Position numbers and translations under genes: made by a program
Notes under the pieces: generated by a model
What the model saw: only the letters and a program-made list of their open reading frames with translations
What the model was told of the DNA's origin: nothing
Database searches by the model: none
Part shown: positions 8,972-17,556 of the stretch, one piece after another
Position numbering within the stretch: the first letter of the stretch is position 1
Layout: every line of letters begins with the position of its first letter
Source: an uncultured Roseobacter sp.
GTDB lineage: Bacteria > Pseudomonadota > Alphaproteobacteria > Rhodobacterales > Rhodobacteraceae
Assembly: GCF_947495025.1 (NCBI RefSeq)
Contig: NZ_CANLXG010000002.1
Coordinates: 930,001 to 994,000, forward strand
Direction: 5' to 3'
Length of the DNA stretch: 64,000 nucleotides

Positions 8972-8990
8972 TGTTAAGTAAATCTTAACA
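8972..8990. promoter_or_regulatory. CtrA-type box in the Hint/dapE intergenic region
   Basis: TGTTAAG-TAAAT-CTTAACA is a perfect 7-bp inverted repeat with a 5-base centre. It contains TTAA-N7-TTAA-C (8974-8989), the full consensus bound by the alphaproteobacterial regulator CtrA. It lies 130 bases before the Hint gene start and about 75 before dapE; which gene it controls cannot be told from position. Confidence 0.6.
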
Positions 8991-9063
8991 CTTCCGCGAC
9001 GGGCATTGCGCTTGCCTGGCATAGCTTTTAGCCCTCTGGGGTACGATAATACTGGAGAAAAAT

Positions 9064-10209
9064 ATGTCCCGGCCCGACCCCGTTGCTCTCACCGCCGACC
9101 TTGTGCGCTGCGCTTCTGTCACACCCGCAGACGAGGGCGCGCTGGACGTTCTGCAGACACTGCTGGAAGATGCTGGGTTCGAATGCACCCGTGTCGATCG
9201 CGGCGGTATCGCCAACCTGTTTGCGCGCTGGGGGAGCAGGGGACATGCGCGCACCTTTGGTTTCAATGGGCATACTGATGTAGTGCCGGTGGGTGACGAA
9301 GCCTCATGGTCTTCTCCGCCTTTCGCGGCCGAGATCCGCGACGGTGTGATGTATGGGCGCGGAACCACCGATATGAAATCAGGCGTGGCTGCGTTTGCTG
9401 CTGCCGCCGTTGAATTCGTCACGGAAACACCACCTGACGGTGCAATCATTCTAGCGATTACAGGGGACGAGGAAGGCGATGCAACCGATGGGACCACTGC
9501 ATTGCTCGACTATATGGAGACAGCCGGCGAAAAGATGGATGTCTGTCTGGTGGGCGAGCCTACCTGTCCCTCTGTCATGGGCGAGATGATGAAAATCGGG
9601 CGGCGCGGGTCGATGACGGCCTGGGTCACAGTGACCGGAAAACAGGGCCATTCAGCCTATCCGCACCGGGCGCTCAACCCGCTGCCTGCGTTGGTTCGTC
9701 TGATGGACCGTCTGGCCAGCCATGAACTGGATCAGGGCACCGATCATTTCGATGCGTCGACGCTGGCGGTCGTAACCGTTGATACGGGAAATCCGGCGAC
9801 AAATGTGATCCCTGCCGAATGCAGTGCAGCGGTGAATATCCGGTTTAACGACCTGCACAGCGGTGCGTCACTGAGTGACTGGATCAGAGACGAAGTCGCC
9901 AGAACAGAGACTGAATTTGGCGTAAAGACTGACCTCAGGATCAAAATTTCCGGCGAAAGTTTCCTGACGCCGCCCGGCCCGCTGTCTGACCTCGTGGCGG
10001 CTGCCGTCGAGCGCGAAACGGGTGTAAAGCCAGTGCTCTCGACAAGCGGTGGCACGTCTGATGCCCGGTTCGTGAAAAACCACTGTCCGGTCGTCGAGTT
10101 CGGGCTGGTGGGTCAGTCAATGCATCAGGTGGACGAACATGTGGATGTGGCGCATATCCGCCAGCTCAAGACGATCTACGCGCGTATCCTGCGGGACTAT
10201 TTTGCATGA
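9064..10209 (+). CDS. dapE: Succinyl-diaminopimelate desuccinylase
   Basis: DapE hydrolyses N-succinyl-LL-2,6-diaminopimelate to LL-diaminopimelate in lysine and peptidoglycan precursor synthesis. The 381-residue protein is an M20 metallopeptidase with metal ligands H70 (NGHTDVVP), D103 ([10 protein letters not shown]), E136 and E137 ([11 protein letters not shown]) and a C-terminal His in [12 protein letters not shown]. The dimerisation domain starts near [11 protein letters not shown]. Length is standard for the family. The stop overlaps the next ATG by four bases (ATGA), coupling it to the glycosyltransferase gene. With dapD it shows the succinylated diaminopimelate route. Confidence 0.97.
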   Translation: MSRPDPVALTADLVRCASVTPADEGALDVLQTLLEDAGFECTRVDRGGIANLFARWGSRGHARTFGFNGHTDVVPVGDEASWSSPPFAAEIRDGVMYGRGTTDMKSGVAAFAAAAVEFVTETPPDGAIILAITGDEEGDATDGTTALLDYMETAGEKMDVCLVGEPTCPSVMGEMMKIGRRGSMTAWVTVTGKQGHSAYPHRALNPLPALVRLMDRLASHELDQGTDHFDASTLAVVTVDTGNPATNVIPAECSAAVNIRFNDLHSGASLSDWIRDEVARTETEFGVKTDLRIKISGESFLTPPGPLSDLVAAAVERETGVKPVLSTSGGTSDARFVKNHCPVVEFGLVGQSMHQVDEHVDVAHIRQLKTIYARILRDYFA

Positions 10210-10805
10210 AAAAATACCTGGTCGTCATGGTCAAGGAGCCACGGCCGGGACGCGTGAAAACCCGGCTGGGTCGCGACATCGGCATGACTGCAGCGGCCTG
10301 GTGGTTCCGACATCAGACCCGCTCCCTGCTGCGGCGGCTGCGCGATCCGCGCTGGGAGCTGATCCTCGCTGTGGCGCCGGATGCCGAAGGGCTTCACAGC
10401 AGGGTCTGGCCCCGCGATCTGCCGCGCATACCACAGGGGCGCGGAAATCTCGGTGACCGGATGTCACGTGCACTGGCGCTTCCCTGTCGGGGTCCTGTCT
10501 GTATCATAGGTGCCGATATTCCCGGAATTGACCGCGCAAAGATTGCACGGGCTTTTACACTTCTGGGCGGATCTGACGCGGTACTCGGACCTGCGCCCGA
10601 CGGGGGTTATTGGTTGATCGGCATGGCGCGCAGGCGGGCTTTGCCCACTGATCTTTTTGCGCGGGTACGCTGGTCTACGGAGTATGCGCTGTCTGATACT
10701 CTGGCGACACTGCCTGATATGCGCATCGCTTATGCAGACATGCTCGCAGATGTGGACACAGCCAGGGATTTGCGCATGACGTCCCGGAGTGCGCGTGTTA
10801 CCTGA
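10206..10805 (+). CDS. TIGR04282 family glycosyltransferase (DUF2064)
   Basis: The 199-residue protein has a short GT-A nucleotide-sugar transferase-like fold. It starts with [18 protein letters not shown], equivalent to the NTP-binding loop, then [20 protein letters not shown] (DxD-like) and [13 protein letters not shown], all hallmarks of the TIGR04282 family. Members often occur in cofactor- or lipid-related operons, but no activity is firmly established. It overlaps dapE by four bases and is followed after five bases by rnr, so dapE, this gene and rnr probably form one transcript. Confidence 0.8.
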   Translation: MKKYLVVMVKEPRPGRVKTRLGRDIGMTAAAWWFRHQTRSLLRRLRDPRWELILAVAPDAEGLHSRVWPRDLPRIPQGRGNLGDRMSRALALPCRGPVCIIGADIPGIDRAKIARAFTLLGGSDAVLGPAPDGGYWLIGMARRRALPTDLFARVRWSTEYALSDTLATLPDMRIAYADMLADVDTARDLRMTSRSARVT

Positions 10806-10810
10806 GGTGC

Positions 10811-13066
10811 ATGACAAAAGTCCCCTCCAAGGCCGAAATACTCGACTGGATCACCGCAAACCCGGCGCTGACGGCAAAACGCGATATTGCCAAAGCCTTC
10901 GGTATCAAAGGTGCGGCCCGCATTGACCTGAAACGTGTGCTGCGAGAGCTGGAAGCCGAAGGGCATCTGGAAAGGCGCAAACGCAGCTATCAGGACCCGG
11001 ATCGCCTGCCCCCCGTGGCAGTGCTGCAGGTCGCCGGGCCGGACGGCGATGGTGATCTTTTTGCCAGGCCTATGGAATGGCAGGGCGAAGGTGTCGAACC
11101 TGTTGTACTGATAATCCCGCGGGCGTCCGATCCGGCGCTGGGCGCTGGCGACCGTATTCTGGCGCGTCTGACACTGATCAAAGGCGAAGCGCACCACTAT
11201 GAGGCGCGCATGATCAGAAGAATAGGGTCTAACCCCAGGCGGATACTCGGTGTTTTCCGGACCACGTCGGACGGCGGACGGATTGTCCCGATTGATAAAG
11301 GTTCCGACAGTGAATGGCTTGTTGCAGGTGACGCCACCCACGGTGCGAAAGACGGTGAACTGGTTGAGGCGGAGCTCGCAGGTCCCGCAGGGCGCATGGG
11401 TCGTCCGCGCGCGCGGGTGGTCGATCGCCTGGGGGACCCGTCCGCTCCAAAGGCGGTATCGCTGATTGCCATCCACGAACACGGTATCCCTGACAGTTTT
11501 CCCGATGATGTGGTGGCAGAGGCTGACAGGGCGGAGCCGCTGGGTCTGAAAGGTCGCGAGGACCTGCGGGACCTGCCTCTCATTACGATTGACCCGTCGG
11601 ATGCCCGTGATCATGATGACGCCTGTTATGCGCATGCGGATGAGGATCCGGCAAATGAGGGCGGGCATATTGTCTGGGTCGCAATTGCGGACGTTGCCGC
11701 CTATGTGACGCCCGGGTCGGCGTTAGATCGCGAAGCACGCAAGCGCGGTAATTCCACTTATTTCCCTGACCGCGTGGTGCCGATGCTGCCAGACCGGCTG
11801 TCGGGTGACCTTTGCTCGCTGCACGAAGGTGTCCCACGTGCCTGTATCGCGGTGCGTATGCAGCTGGATGCAGCAGGAAACAAGCTGGGCCATACATTCC
11901 ACCGTGGTCTGATGCGGTCGCCGGCGTCGCTGCACTACGAAGAGGTGCAGGAAGCAGTCAACGGGAACCCGAATGACCGTACCGGCCCTTTGACAGAGAC
12001 TGTTTTAAAGCCGCTTTACGCTGCTTATGACGCGCTGGTCGCTGCGCGCCAACGCCGCCAGCCGCTGGATCTGGACCTGCCGGAACGGCGGATCATTCTG
12101 GATGACGATGGCACCGTCACGTCGGTCAGCTTCAAGGACCGCCTCGATGCGCATCGTCTGATCGAGGAGTTTATGGTCCTTGCCAATGTGGCTGCCGCTG
12201 AAACTCTGATTGAAAAACGCGTGCCGCTTCTGTTCAGGGTCCACGAAGAGCCCAGCCCCGAGAAACTGGAAGCATTGCGCGAAACGGCGCAGGCCAGCGG
12301 GTTCAGCCTTGCCAAAGGGCAGGTGCTGAAAACCGCGCATCTGAACAGATTGCTGAATGATGCCGCAGGCACGGACGAGGCCGAGCTGATTAACCTTTCG
12401 ACGCTGCGGTCGATGACGCAGGCCTATTATGCACCGCAGAACCTGGGCCATTTCGGCCTCGCACTGCGCCACTATGCGCACTTCACCTCGCCCATCCGGC
12501 GATACGCCGACCTTATCGTGCACCGCGCGCTGATTGCAGCACATGGCTGGGGCAAAGACGGTCTGCGGCCCGAGGATTTTGACACGCTCGAAGAGACCGG
12601 GACGCATATTTCGGATACGGAACGGCGGTCTATGGTCGCCGAACGGGACACCACAGACCGCTACATGGCGGCCTTTCTGTCCGAACGGGTGGGCAACGAA
12701 TTTACCGGCAGGATCAGCGGTATCGCGCGGTTCGGGGTCTTTGTGAAGCTGGATGAGACGGGCGCTGATGGCCTTGTGCCAATGCGTTCGATCGGACACG
12801 AATACTTTCATTTCGACCGTGAGGCCGGAACGCTGATGGGTTCTGACACCGGCATCATTATCAGTATCGGGCAGCGCGTCACGGTACGCCTGGCCGAGGC
12901 CGTACCAGTCACGGGTGGCATCGCTCTGGAACTTTTGTCGCTGGACGGGGCCGCGATGCCCCGCGGACGTCAGTCACCCGCGGGTCGGTCGCCCCGGCGC
13001 CGTGGCACCAAGGCCAGGACAAAAGCCGCAAAAACAAAGCGTAAGGTCAAACGCACCAGGCGCTAG
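10811..13066 (+). CDS. rnr: Ribonuclease R
   Basis: RNase R is a processive 3'-5' exoribonuclease that degrades structured RNA, defective rRNA and stalled mRNA. The 751-residue protein has an N-terminal helix-turn-helix-like part, cold-shock OB domains, the RNB catalytic domain (about 255-590) with the Asp-rich site TIDPSDARDHDDA, and an S1 domain (about 630-720; FTGRISGIARFGVFVKL). A Lys/Arg-rich tail (RRRGTKARTKAAKTKRK) ends the protein, as in other RNase R. The stop codon overlaps that of the convergent GST gene on a CTAG palindrome. Confidence 0.96.
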   Translation: MTKVPSKAEILDWITANPALTAKRDIAKAFGIKGAARIDLKRVLRELEAEGHLERRKRSYQDPDRLPPVAVLQVAGPDGDGDLFARPMEWQGEGVEPVVLIIPRASDPALGAGDRILARLTLIKGEAHHYEARMIRRIGSNPRRILGVFRTTSDGGRIVPIDKGSDSEWLVAGDATHGAKDGELVEAELAGPAGRMGRPRARVVDRLGDPSAPKAVSLIAIHEHGIPDSFPDDVVAEADRAEPLGLKGREDLRDLPLITIDPSDARDHDDACYAHADEDPANEGGHIVWVAIADVAAYVTPGSALDREARKRGNSTYFPDRVVPMLPDRLSGDLCSLHEGVPRACIAVRMQLDAAGNKLGHTFHRGLMRSPASLHYEEVQEAVNGNPNDRTGPLTETVLKPLYAAYDALVAARQRRQPLDLDLPERRIILDDDGTVTSVSFKDRLDAHRLIEEFMVLANVAAAETLIEKRVPLLFRVHEEPSPEKLEALRETAQASGFSLAKGQVLKTAHLNRLLNDAAGTDEAELINLSTLRSMTQAYYAPQNLGHFGLALRHYAHFTSPIRRYADLIVHRALIAAHGWGKDGLRPEDFDTLEETGTHISDTERRSMVAERDTTDRYMAAFLSERVGNEFTGRISGIARFGVFVKLDETGADGLVPMRSIGHEYFHFDREAGTLMGSDTGIIISIGQRVTVRLAEAVPVTGGIALELLSLDGAAMPRGRQSPAGRSPRRRGTKARTKAAKTKRKVKRTRR

Positions 13067-13755
13067 CCCATCGCGCGTTCTGTGCGGTCGAGATAGCCCA
13101 TCAGAACGGCATTGTCCTCGACGTAGCGCTTGAGCAGGGTCATTCCGGGTGTTGCACGTATCGCGCTCAGAACCGGAGCAACCGAGGCATCTGCCGATGT
13201 CGGGTGATCGCCAAAAAGGAATTCGCGGTGACGTACACGCGTCGTAATGGCGGCAATATCAGGCTCTATTCTGGCCATTCGCTGCACTTCATTGAGACGG
13301 CCCAGCCCCTGCGTCTTCATCCCAGCGAGTACTTTCGCGCGGAGCTGGCGCGTCACCAGACCCCGTACCAGTCCGGGTACACCGGCAAAATAGGTTTCGC
13401 GCACCACAGGCCAGACAGTCTCATCAGCCCAACGGTCGAGGACGAGATGAAAATACATATGTTCCTCTGCCATCCTGATGAAGGCACGCGAGACGGCCTT
13501 GTCGTCTTGAGACAGTCCCCGGTCAAAGTTGGCACCTCCGGCTTCGAGGTGCGCGCGAATCCCTTCGCTGTCCGGGATCAGACGGTCTTCGACGCGGATC
13601 ACCGGCAGTTTCGAAAACGGCATCATCCGGGGATCGAGAGTATCTTCACGGCGCCACATGCGCCCCGACAGGTTCAGCAGCCAGGCGGCTTTGGTGCAGA
13701 AGGGGCTGGCAGAGAACTGTCCAAAGGCGGCGGGGTATGTCAGGAGATTGATCAT
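13063..13755 (-). CDS. Glutathione S-transferase family protein
   Basis: The protein starts at ATG 13755 (INLLTYPAAFGQFSASPFCTK); the frame is open further upstream, but that would overlap the divergent regulator. The 230-residue product has an N-terminal thioredoxin-like GST domain with the SPFCTKAAWLL active-site helix and the SKLPVIRVEDRLIPDSEGI cis-Pro and Ser/Glu glutathione-binding stretch. An all-helical C-terminal domain follows. The substrate is unknown; it may detoxify electrophiles. The divergent neighbour is a YafY/WYL regulator, and the 81-base shared promoter region suggests that regulator controls it. Confidence 0.85.
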   Translation of the reverse strand: MINLLTYPAAFGQFSASPFCTKAAWLLNLSGRMWRREDTLDPRMMPFSKLPVIRVEDRLIPDSEGIRAHLEAGGANFDRGLSQDDKAVSRAFIRMAEEHMYFHLVLDRWADETVWPVVRETYFAGVPGLVRGLVTRQLRAKVLAGMKTQGLGRLNEVQRMARIEPDIAAITTRVRHREFLFGDHPTSADASVAPVLSAIRATPGMTLLKRYVEDNAVLMGYLDRTERAMG

Positions 13756-13798
13756 TTCGGGAATCCTTTGCTCGGGGTCGCCAGAATAAGAAAGTGTC

Positions 13799-13815
13799 CT
13801 GACAGTTTCTGGCAG
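13799..13815. promoter_or_regulatory. Possible operator between GST and YafY-type regulator
   Basis: CTGACAG (13799-13805) and CTGGCAG (13809-13815) are direct CTGNCAG repeats starting 10 bases apart, each itself palindromic. They overlap TGTC-CT-GACA (13795-13804). Placement just before the regulator start fits autoregulation; no binding data are implied. Confidence 0.35.
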
Positions 13816-13836
13816 TACTTGTGATATGCTGACCAC

Positions 13837-14556
13837 ATGAGCAGAACACACCGCCTTTTTCAGATGATGCAGACGCTGCGGCGCCTGCCACCGCCCGTCA
13901 CCGCAAACCGCCTGTCGGATGAGATGGGCATGTCATTGCGCACGATTTACCGCGATATCGAAGCGCTGCGGGGAATCGGGGCCGTTATCGATGGCGAAGC
14001 TGGCTTTGGCTACACACTCATCGAGGATGCGGCACTGCCTCCACTTGGCTTTGAGGATGACGAGCTCGAGGCACTGGTTCTGGGTCTGCGTGATGTGGCC
14101 GTGATTGCCGATCCGGCACTGGCGCAGGCCGCAACTTCAGCACTGGCGAAAATCCGGGCGCGCGTACCACCGCGCCAGGCGCACAGGTTGCAGCACGCGG
14201 TGCTCGATGCACACCGGTATGCGCCGAGACCTGACATTCAGGTTGATGTGGCAAAACTCCGCGAAGCAACATGGGACGAGGTCAGCGTGATCCTGACCTA
14301 TACGGATGCCAAAGGCGTGGCGACCGAACGGCGTGTTGACCCGCTGGGATTTGTCTATCTCGACCGCAGTAATGTTCTCATGGCCTGGTGCCACCTGCGA
14401 CACGATTTCCGGACATTCCGGCTCGACCGGATCAGCCACTTTGAGAGAACCGCCAATAGTTTCCGCCCGAAACGGGTGAGCATGTTGCGCGAACACCTGG
14501 AAAGGATCCGCTGCAACATCACAGAATCGGCAGAACACCGCACCCGCCCGGATTGA
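13837..14556 (+). CDS. YafY-type transcriptional regulator (HTH-WYL)
   Basis: The 239-residue protein has an N-terminal winged helix-turn-helix (about 1-60; RPLSDEM-type recognition region NRLSDEMGMSLRTIYRDIEAL) typical of the DeoR/YafY group. A WYL domain follows (about 130-215; GFVYLDRSNVLMAWCHLR and FRTFRLDRI). WYL domains bind ligands, sometimes nucleic acids, and tune DNA binding. The gene is divergent from the GST gene and leads no operon. By position it probably regulates the GST gene and itself. The effector is unknown. Confidence 0.85.
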   Translation: MSRTHRLFQMMQTLRRLPPPVTANRLSDEMGMSLRTIYRDIEALRGIGAVIDGEAGFGYTLIEDAALPPLGFEDDELEALVLGLRDVAVIADPALAQAATSALAKIRARVPPRQAHRLQHAVLDAHRYAPRPDIQVDVAKLREATWDEVSVILTYTDAKGVATERRVDPLGFVYLDRSNVLMAWCHLRHDFRTFRLDRISHFERTANSFRPKRVSMLREHLERIRCNITESAEHRTRPD

Positions 14557-14582
14557 ATTCTTTCTCTGACGCCCGGGATTCG

Positions 14583-14597
14583 TTAGAATGGGGTTAA
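14583..14597. promoter_or_regulatory. CtrA-like half-matching site upstream of transglycosylase gene
   Basis: TTAG-N7-TTAA differs from the CtrA consensus TTAA-N7-TTAA at one base and lies about 30 bases before the ATG of the lytic transglycosylase gene. Weak evidence by itself in an AT-rich stretch (TTAATTAAAAA). Confidence 0.3.
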
Positions 14598-14628
14598 TTA
14601 AAAACGAACAGAGCAGCAGGATATCAAC

Positions 14629-15981
14629 ATGCAGTGTAAGATGTGGAGCGCAGGTATTTTAACCGCCGGTCTGGCCCTGACGGGCGTGGCAGAGGCTCAG
14701 AGCACCGGCCAGTCGCCGCGACCCGTCGTAAGGCCCGCATCTGTGTCTGAACCGGTTTTGCAGAACGCAGTACCTCTGATGGCGACGGCCGCCCGACCGA
14801 AACTCCGGCCTGCGACGCGCGGCGCGGGCAACCCCGAACCGGCGGTTGTTCAGGTCGCATCACCCGCCGGATTCGATCGCTGGGTACAGAATTTCCAGAG
14901 CCGCGCCCGGGCCCAGGGGATCAGCAATGCGACCCTGCAGTCTGCCTTTCGCAACGTGCGCTATGACCCCGACGTGATCAGACGGGACCGAAACCAGTCC
15001 GAATTTACCAAGACGATCTGGCAGTACCTCGACAGTGCGGTCTCTGACCGGCGTATCCGGAATGGCAAAGCCGCTCTTAAAGAGCACCGCCGGACACTTG
15101 AAGCGATTGAAAAGCGTTATGGCGTTGAAAAAGAGGTTGTTGTCGCCGTCTGGGGTCTGGAGAGCGGCTATGGGGTTTTCCGCGGCAGCAACGATGTCAT
15201 CGGTTCGCTGGCAACACTGGCATTTGACGGGCGGCGCGGTGCCTTTTTCGAAGAGCAGCTTATTGCTGCGCTGAAGATCCTGCAGAACGGCGACACCAGT
15301 CCGCGCAACATGACCGGCAGCTGGGCAGGAGCGATGGGGCATACCCAGTTTATTCCGACCTCTTACCTTGCCTTTGCTGTTGATTTCGATGGCGACGGAC
15401 GACGCGACATCTGGGCCGACGATCCGGTCGATGCGCTGGCCTCGACAGCCGCCTACCTGAATAAATCGGGCTGGAAAAAGGGCCAGCCATGGGGTGTCGA
15501 AGTACAGGTTCCCCGCGGGTTTGACTACTCGCAGGCCAACCGCAAGATCACCAAAACACCGGCGCAATGGGCGCGTCTGGGTGTGGTGGATATGAAGGGC
15601 CGTCAGGTGCCGAACCATGGCAGGGCGTCGTTACTGCTGCCTGCGGGCGCAGATGGTGTCGCGCTGCTGATCTTCAGTAATTTCCGGTCAATCGAGCGCT
15701 ACAACGCGGCTGATGCCTATGTGATCGGGGTGGGTCACCTGAGCGACCGTATCCGTGGTGGCTCTGCCTTCAAAGCTGACTGGCCGGCTGATGGACGTGC
15801 TCTGACACGGGCCGAACGCCGGGAACTTCAGCAGAGGCTGACCCGGGCCGGTTTCAGTACGCAGGGGGTGGACGGGCGCATCGGACCAAATACGATTGCG
15901 GCAGTGCGCGCGTTTCAGAGGTCGCGCGGCCTTACGCCGGATGGGTATGCATCGTTGAGCCTGCTGGAGCGTCTTCGCTGA
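14629..15981 (+). CDS. Lytic murein transglycosylase (MltB type) with peptidoglycan-binding domain
   Basis: The 450-residue periplasmic enzyme cleaves peptidoglycan glycan strands, forming 1,6-anhydro ends. It has a Sec signal peptide (1-23, ending AEA-Q) and a Pro/Arg-rich linker to about residue 75. An SLT_2 (MltB-like) catalytic domain spans about 80-375, with the catalytic Glu in AVWGLESGYG and the AMGHTQFIPTSY motif. The C-terminal PG_binding_1 domain (about 388-450) has GVDGRIGPNTIAAVRAFQ. No lipobox is visible, so it is probably soluble. It stands alone, with an AGCAGGA-type ribosome site, and is convergent with the LprI-like gene. Confidence 0.93.
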   Translation: MQCKMWSAGILTAGLALTGVAEAQSTGQSPRPVVRPASVSEPVLQNAVPLMATAARPKLRPATRGAGNPEPAVVQVASPAGFDRWVQNFQSRARAQGISNATLQSAFRNVRYDPDVIRRDRNQSEFTKTIWQYLDSAVSDRRIRNGKAALKEHRRTLEAIEKRYGVEKEVVVAVWGLESGYGVFRGSNDVIGSLATLAFDGRRGAFFEEQLIAALKILQNGDTSPRNMTGSWAGAMGHTQFIPTSYLAFAVDFDGDGRRDIWADDPVDALASTAAYLNKSGWKKGQPWGVEVQVPRGFDYSQANRKITKTPAQWARLGVVDMKGRQVPNHGRASLLLPAGADGVALLIFSNFRSIERYNAADAYVIGVGHLSDRIRGGSAFKADWPADGRALTRAERRELQQRLTRAGFSTQGVDGRIGPNTIAAVRAFQRSRGLTPDGYASLSLLERLR

Positions 15982-15984
15982 GCG

Positions 15985-16377
15985 TCAGCGGAATCGCTCC
16001 AGCAATGCCTGGGTGCGTGCCCGCGTCAGCGTGATCCGGCAGGAACGTATTTCAATCCCTGTGCCGGACCCGCCACCGAAAAGAGAACCGGCATATTTAC
16101 ACTCCGCGTCGCGCCACGTGGCCCAGGCTGACTGGGACTGTTCCAGCGCCGGCACCGCAAAAGCGCGGCCAGCGACGTCATCCAGTTCCTGCGCGGATTC
16201 TGTCGCAAACCCAAGGATCATTTCCAGTGCGCTTTCCGCCGCCTGTTCAGCTTCGATCAGGCAGTCGGCAGTTTCGACCTGAGAGGATGTCGTCAGGCTG
16301 CATTCAAGGGATGGGTCGGCCACAACCACTGAGGCCGGCACGCAGATCAGAGCAGGCAGAAGAAAACGTCTGATCAT
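15985..16377 (-). CDS. DUF1311 / LprI-like small periplasmic protein
   Basis: The 130-residue protein has a signal peptide (1-20, ending VVA-D) and the DUF1311 pattern: LECSLT near the start, a helical middle, and SAWATWRDAECKYAGSLFGGGS followed by EIRSCRITLTRART. The four Cys probably form two disulfides. LprI of Mycobacterium is a lysozyme inhibitor, but most DUF1311 proteins have no known role. Its start overlaps the end of the PotC-like permease gene by four bases, so it is the last gene of that polyamine transport operon. Whether this link is functional or only positional is unclear. Confidence 0.8.
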   Translation of the reverse strand: MIRRFLLPALICVPASVVVADPSLECSLTTSSQVETADCLIEAEQAAESALEMILGFATESAQELDDVAGRAFAVPALEQSQSAWATWRDAECKYAGSLFGGGSGTGIEIRSCRITLTRARTQALLERFR

Positions 16378-17552
16378 CCCGGGCTCATACCGCGCAGGCG
16401 TTCCGACCGTCGACGCAGGAGTTCGACAACAGTGAGCAGACCGATCGATATGATTACCAGAATTGTCGCGACCGCCAGAATGGTCGGACTGATCTGTTCG
16501 CGCAGACCGGTGAACATCTGCCAGGGCAGTGTTTTCTGTCCGGCCGAGCCGACAAACAGCACAACAACCACTTCGTCAAACGACGTGATAAAGGCAAACA
16601 GACCGCCCGAGATGACGCCGGGCAGAATGAGCGGCATCTGTACGCGGAAGAATGTCGTCACCGGGTTGGCTCCCATATTCGCGGCAGCCCGTGTCAGCGA
16701 GTTGTCAAACCCGACAAGCGTCGCGGTCACCGTGATGATGACAAACGGGATACCCAGAGCAGCGTGCGCCAGAACAACGCCGAGATAGGTGCCCTGCAGA
16801 CCGATCCGGCTGTAGAAAAAGTACATACCAGCCGCCGAGATGATCAGAGGAACGATCATCGGCGAAATCAGGATGGCCATGATGGCGCGGCGGAATGGCA
16901 CGTGCGCCTGGCTCAGACCGATTGCCGCCAGCGTGCCAAAACTCACTGACAACAGCGTCGCCGCAGGCGCGATTTTGACCGAATTCGCCAGTGCGCCCTG
17001 CCAGTCAGAATTTGTGAAGAAATCCTCGTAGTGCTTGATTGAATAACCTGCCGGATCAAAACGCAGCATTTCAGGTGTAAATGTAAAGAAGTCCTGCGCA
17101 TTGAACGACAGGGGCATCACGACAATGATGGGGGTGATCAGGAATACCAGAATAGCGCCGCATATGACGCGGAAGGTATAGTGCCAGAGCACCTGGCCCG
17201 GTGTCAGATAGGGGGCCAGATAGGCGCGGTATCGCCCTTCATAGAGCCAGAAACTGAACCACCCGAAGAACCAGCCGAATGCCGCGCCGATCAGGCCGGC
17301 GGGCAGGCCGCCCAGTGCAAAGCCGGCCACAGCGCACAGAATGGCAAGTCCCCATCGACCGGGCGTTTCGGCCTTTATGATCTGTGTCAGCACATAGGCC
17401 GCGGCCGCCATGATCAGCGCACCGCCGACGATGCCCAGCAGGGTGCTGCCCTGTGCGGTACCAACGAACATGCCGGCCACAGCGCCACCTGCGGCAACTG
17501 TTGGCACATAAAAAGAAACGGGTTTGCGGGATATTGGTGTCAGCGCAGCCAT
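16374..17552 (-). CDS. potC: Polyamine-type ABC transporter permease, PotC-like, with N-terminal membrane extension
   Basis: A membrane subunit of an importer for a polyamine-like substrate. The 392-residue protein is about 115 residues longer than typical PotC. Residues 20-105 add about three hydrophobic segments (Gly/Ala-rich, e.g. LLGIVGGALIMAAAAYVL) before the canonical core, which starts near residue 120. The core has the periplasmic region after TM1, and the EAA-type cytoplasmic loop in TRAAANMGANPVTTFFRVQMPLI that docks on the ATPase. It lies four bases after the PotB-like gene and overlaps the LprI-like gene. Assignment to polyamines rests on family similarity and the operon. Confidence 0.85.
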   Translation of the reverse strand: MAALTPISRKPVSFYVPTVAAGGAVAGMFVGTAQGSTLLGIVGGALIMAAAAYVLTQIIKAETPGRWGLAILCAVAGFALGGLPAGLIGAAFGWFFGWFSFWLYEGRYRAYLAPYLTPGQVLWHYTFRVICGAILVFLITPIIVVMPLSFNAQDFFTFTPEMLRFDPAGYSIKHYEDFFTNSDWQGALANSVKIAPAATLLSVSFGTLAAIGLSQAHVPFRRAIMAILISPMIVPLIISAAGMYFFYSRIGLQGTYLGVVLAHAALGIPFVIITVTATLVGFDNSLTRAAANMGANPVTTFFRVQMPLILPGVISGGLFAFITSFDEVVVVLFVGSAGQKTLPWQMFTGLREQISPTILAVATILVIISIGLLTVVELLRRRSERLRGMSPG

Positions 17553-17556
17553 TGTC

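Noticed and set aside
10730..12811. Two long open frames antisense to rnr
   Set aside because: The sense strand is a complete RNase R; the antisense frames break arbitrarily and lack start signals.
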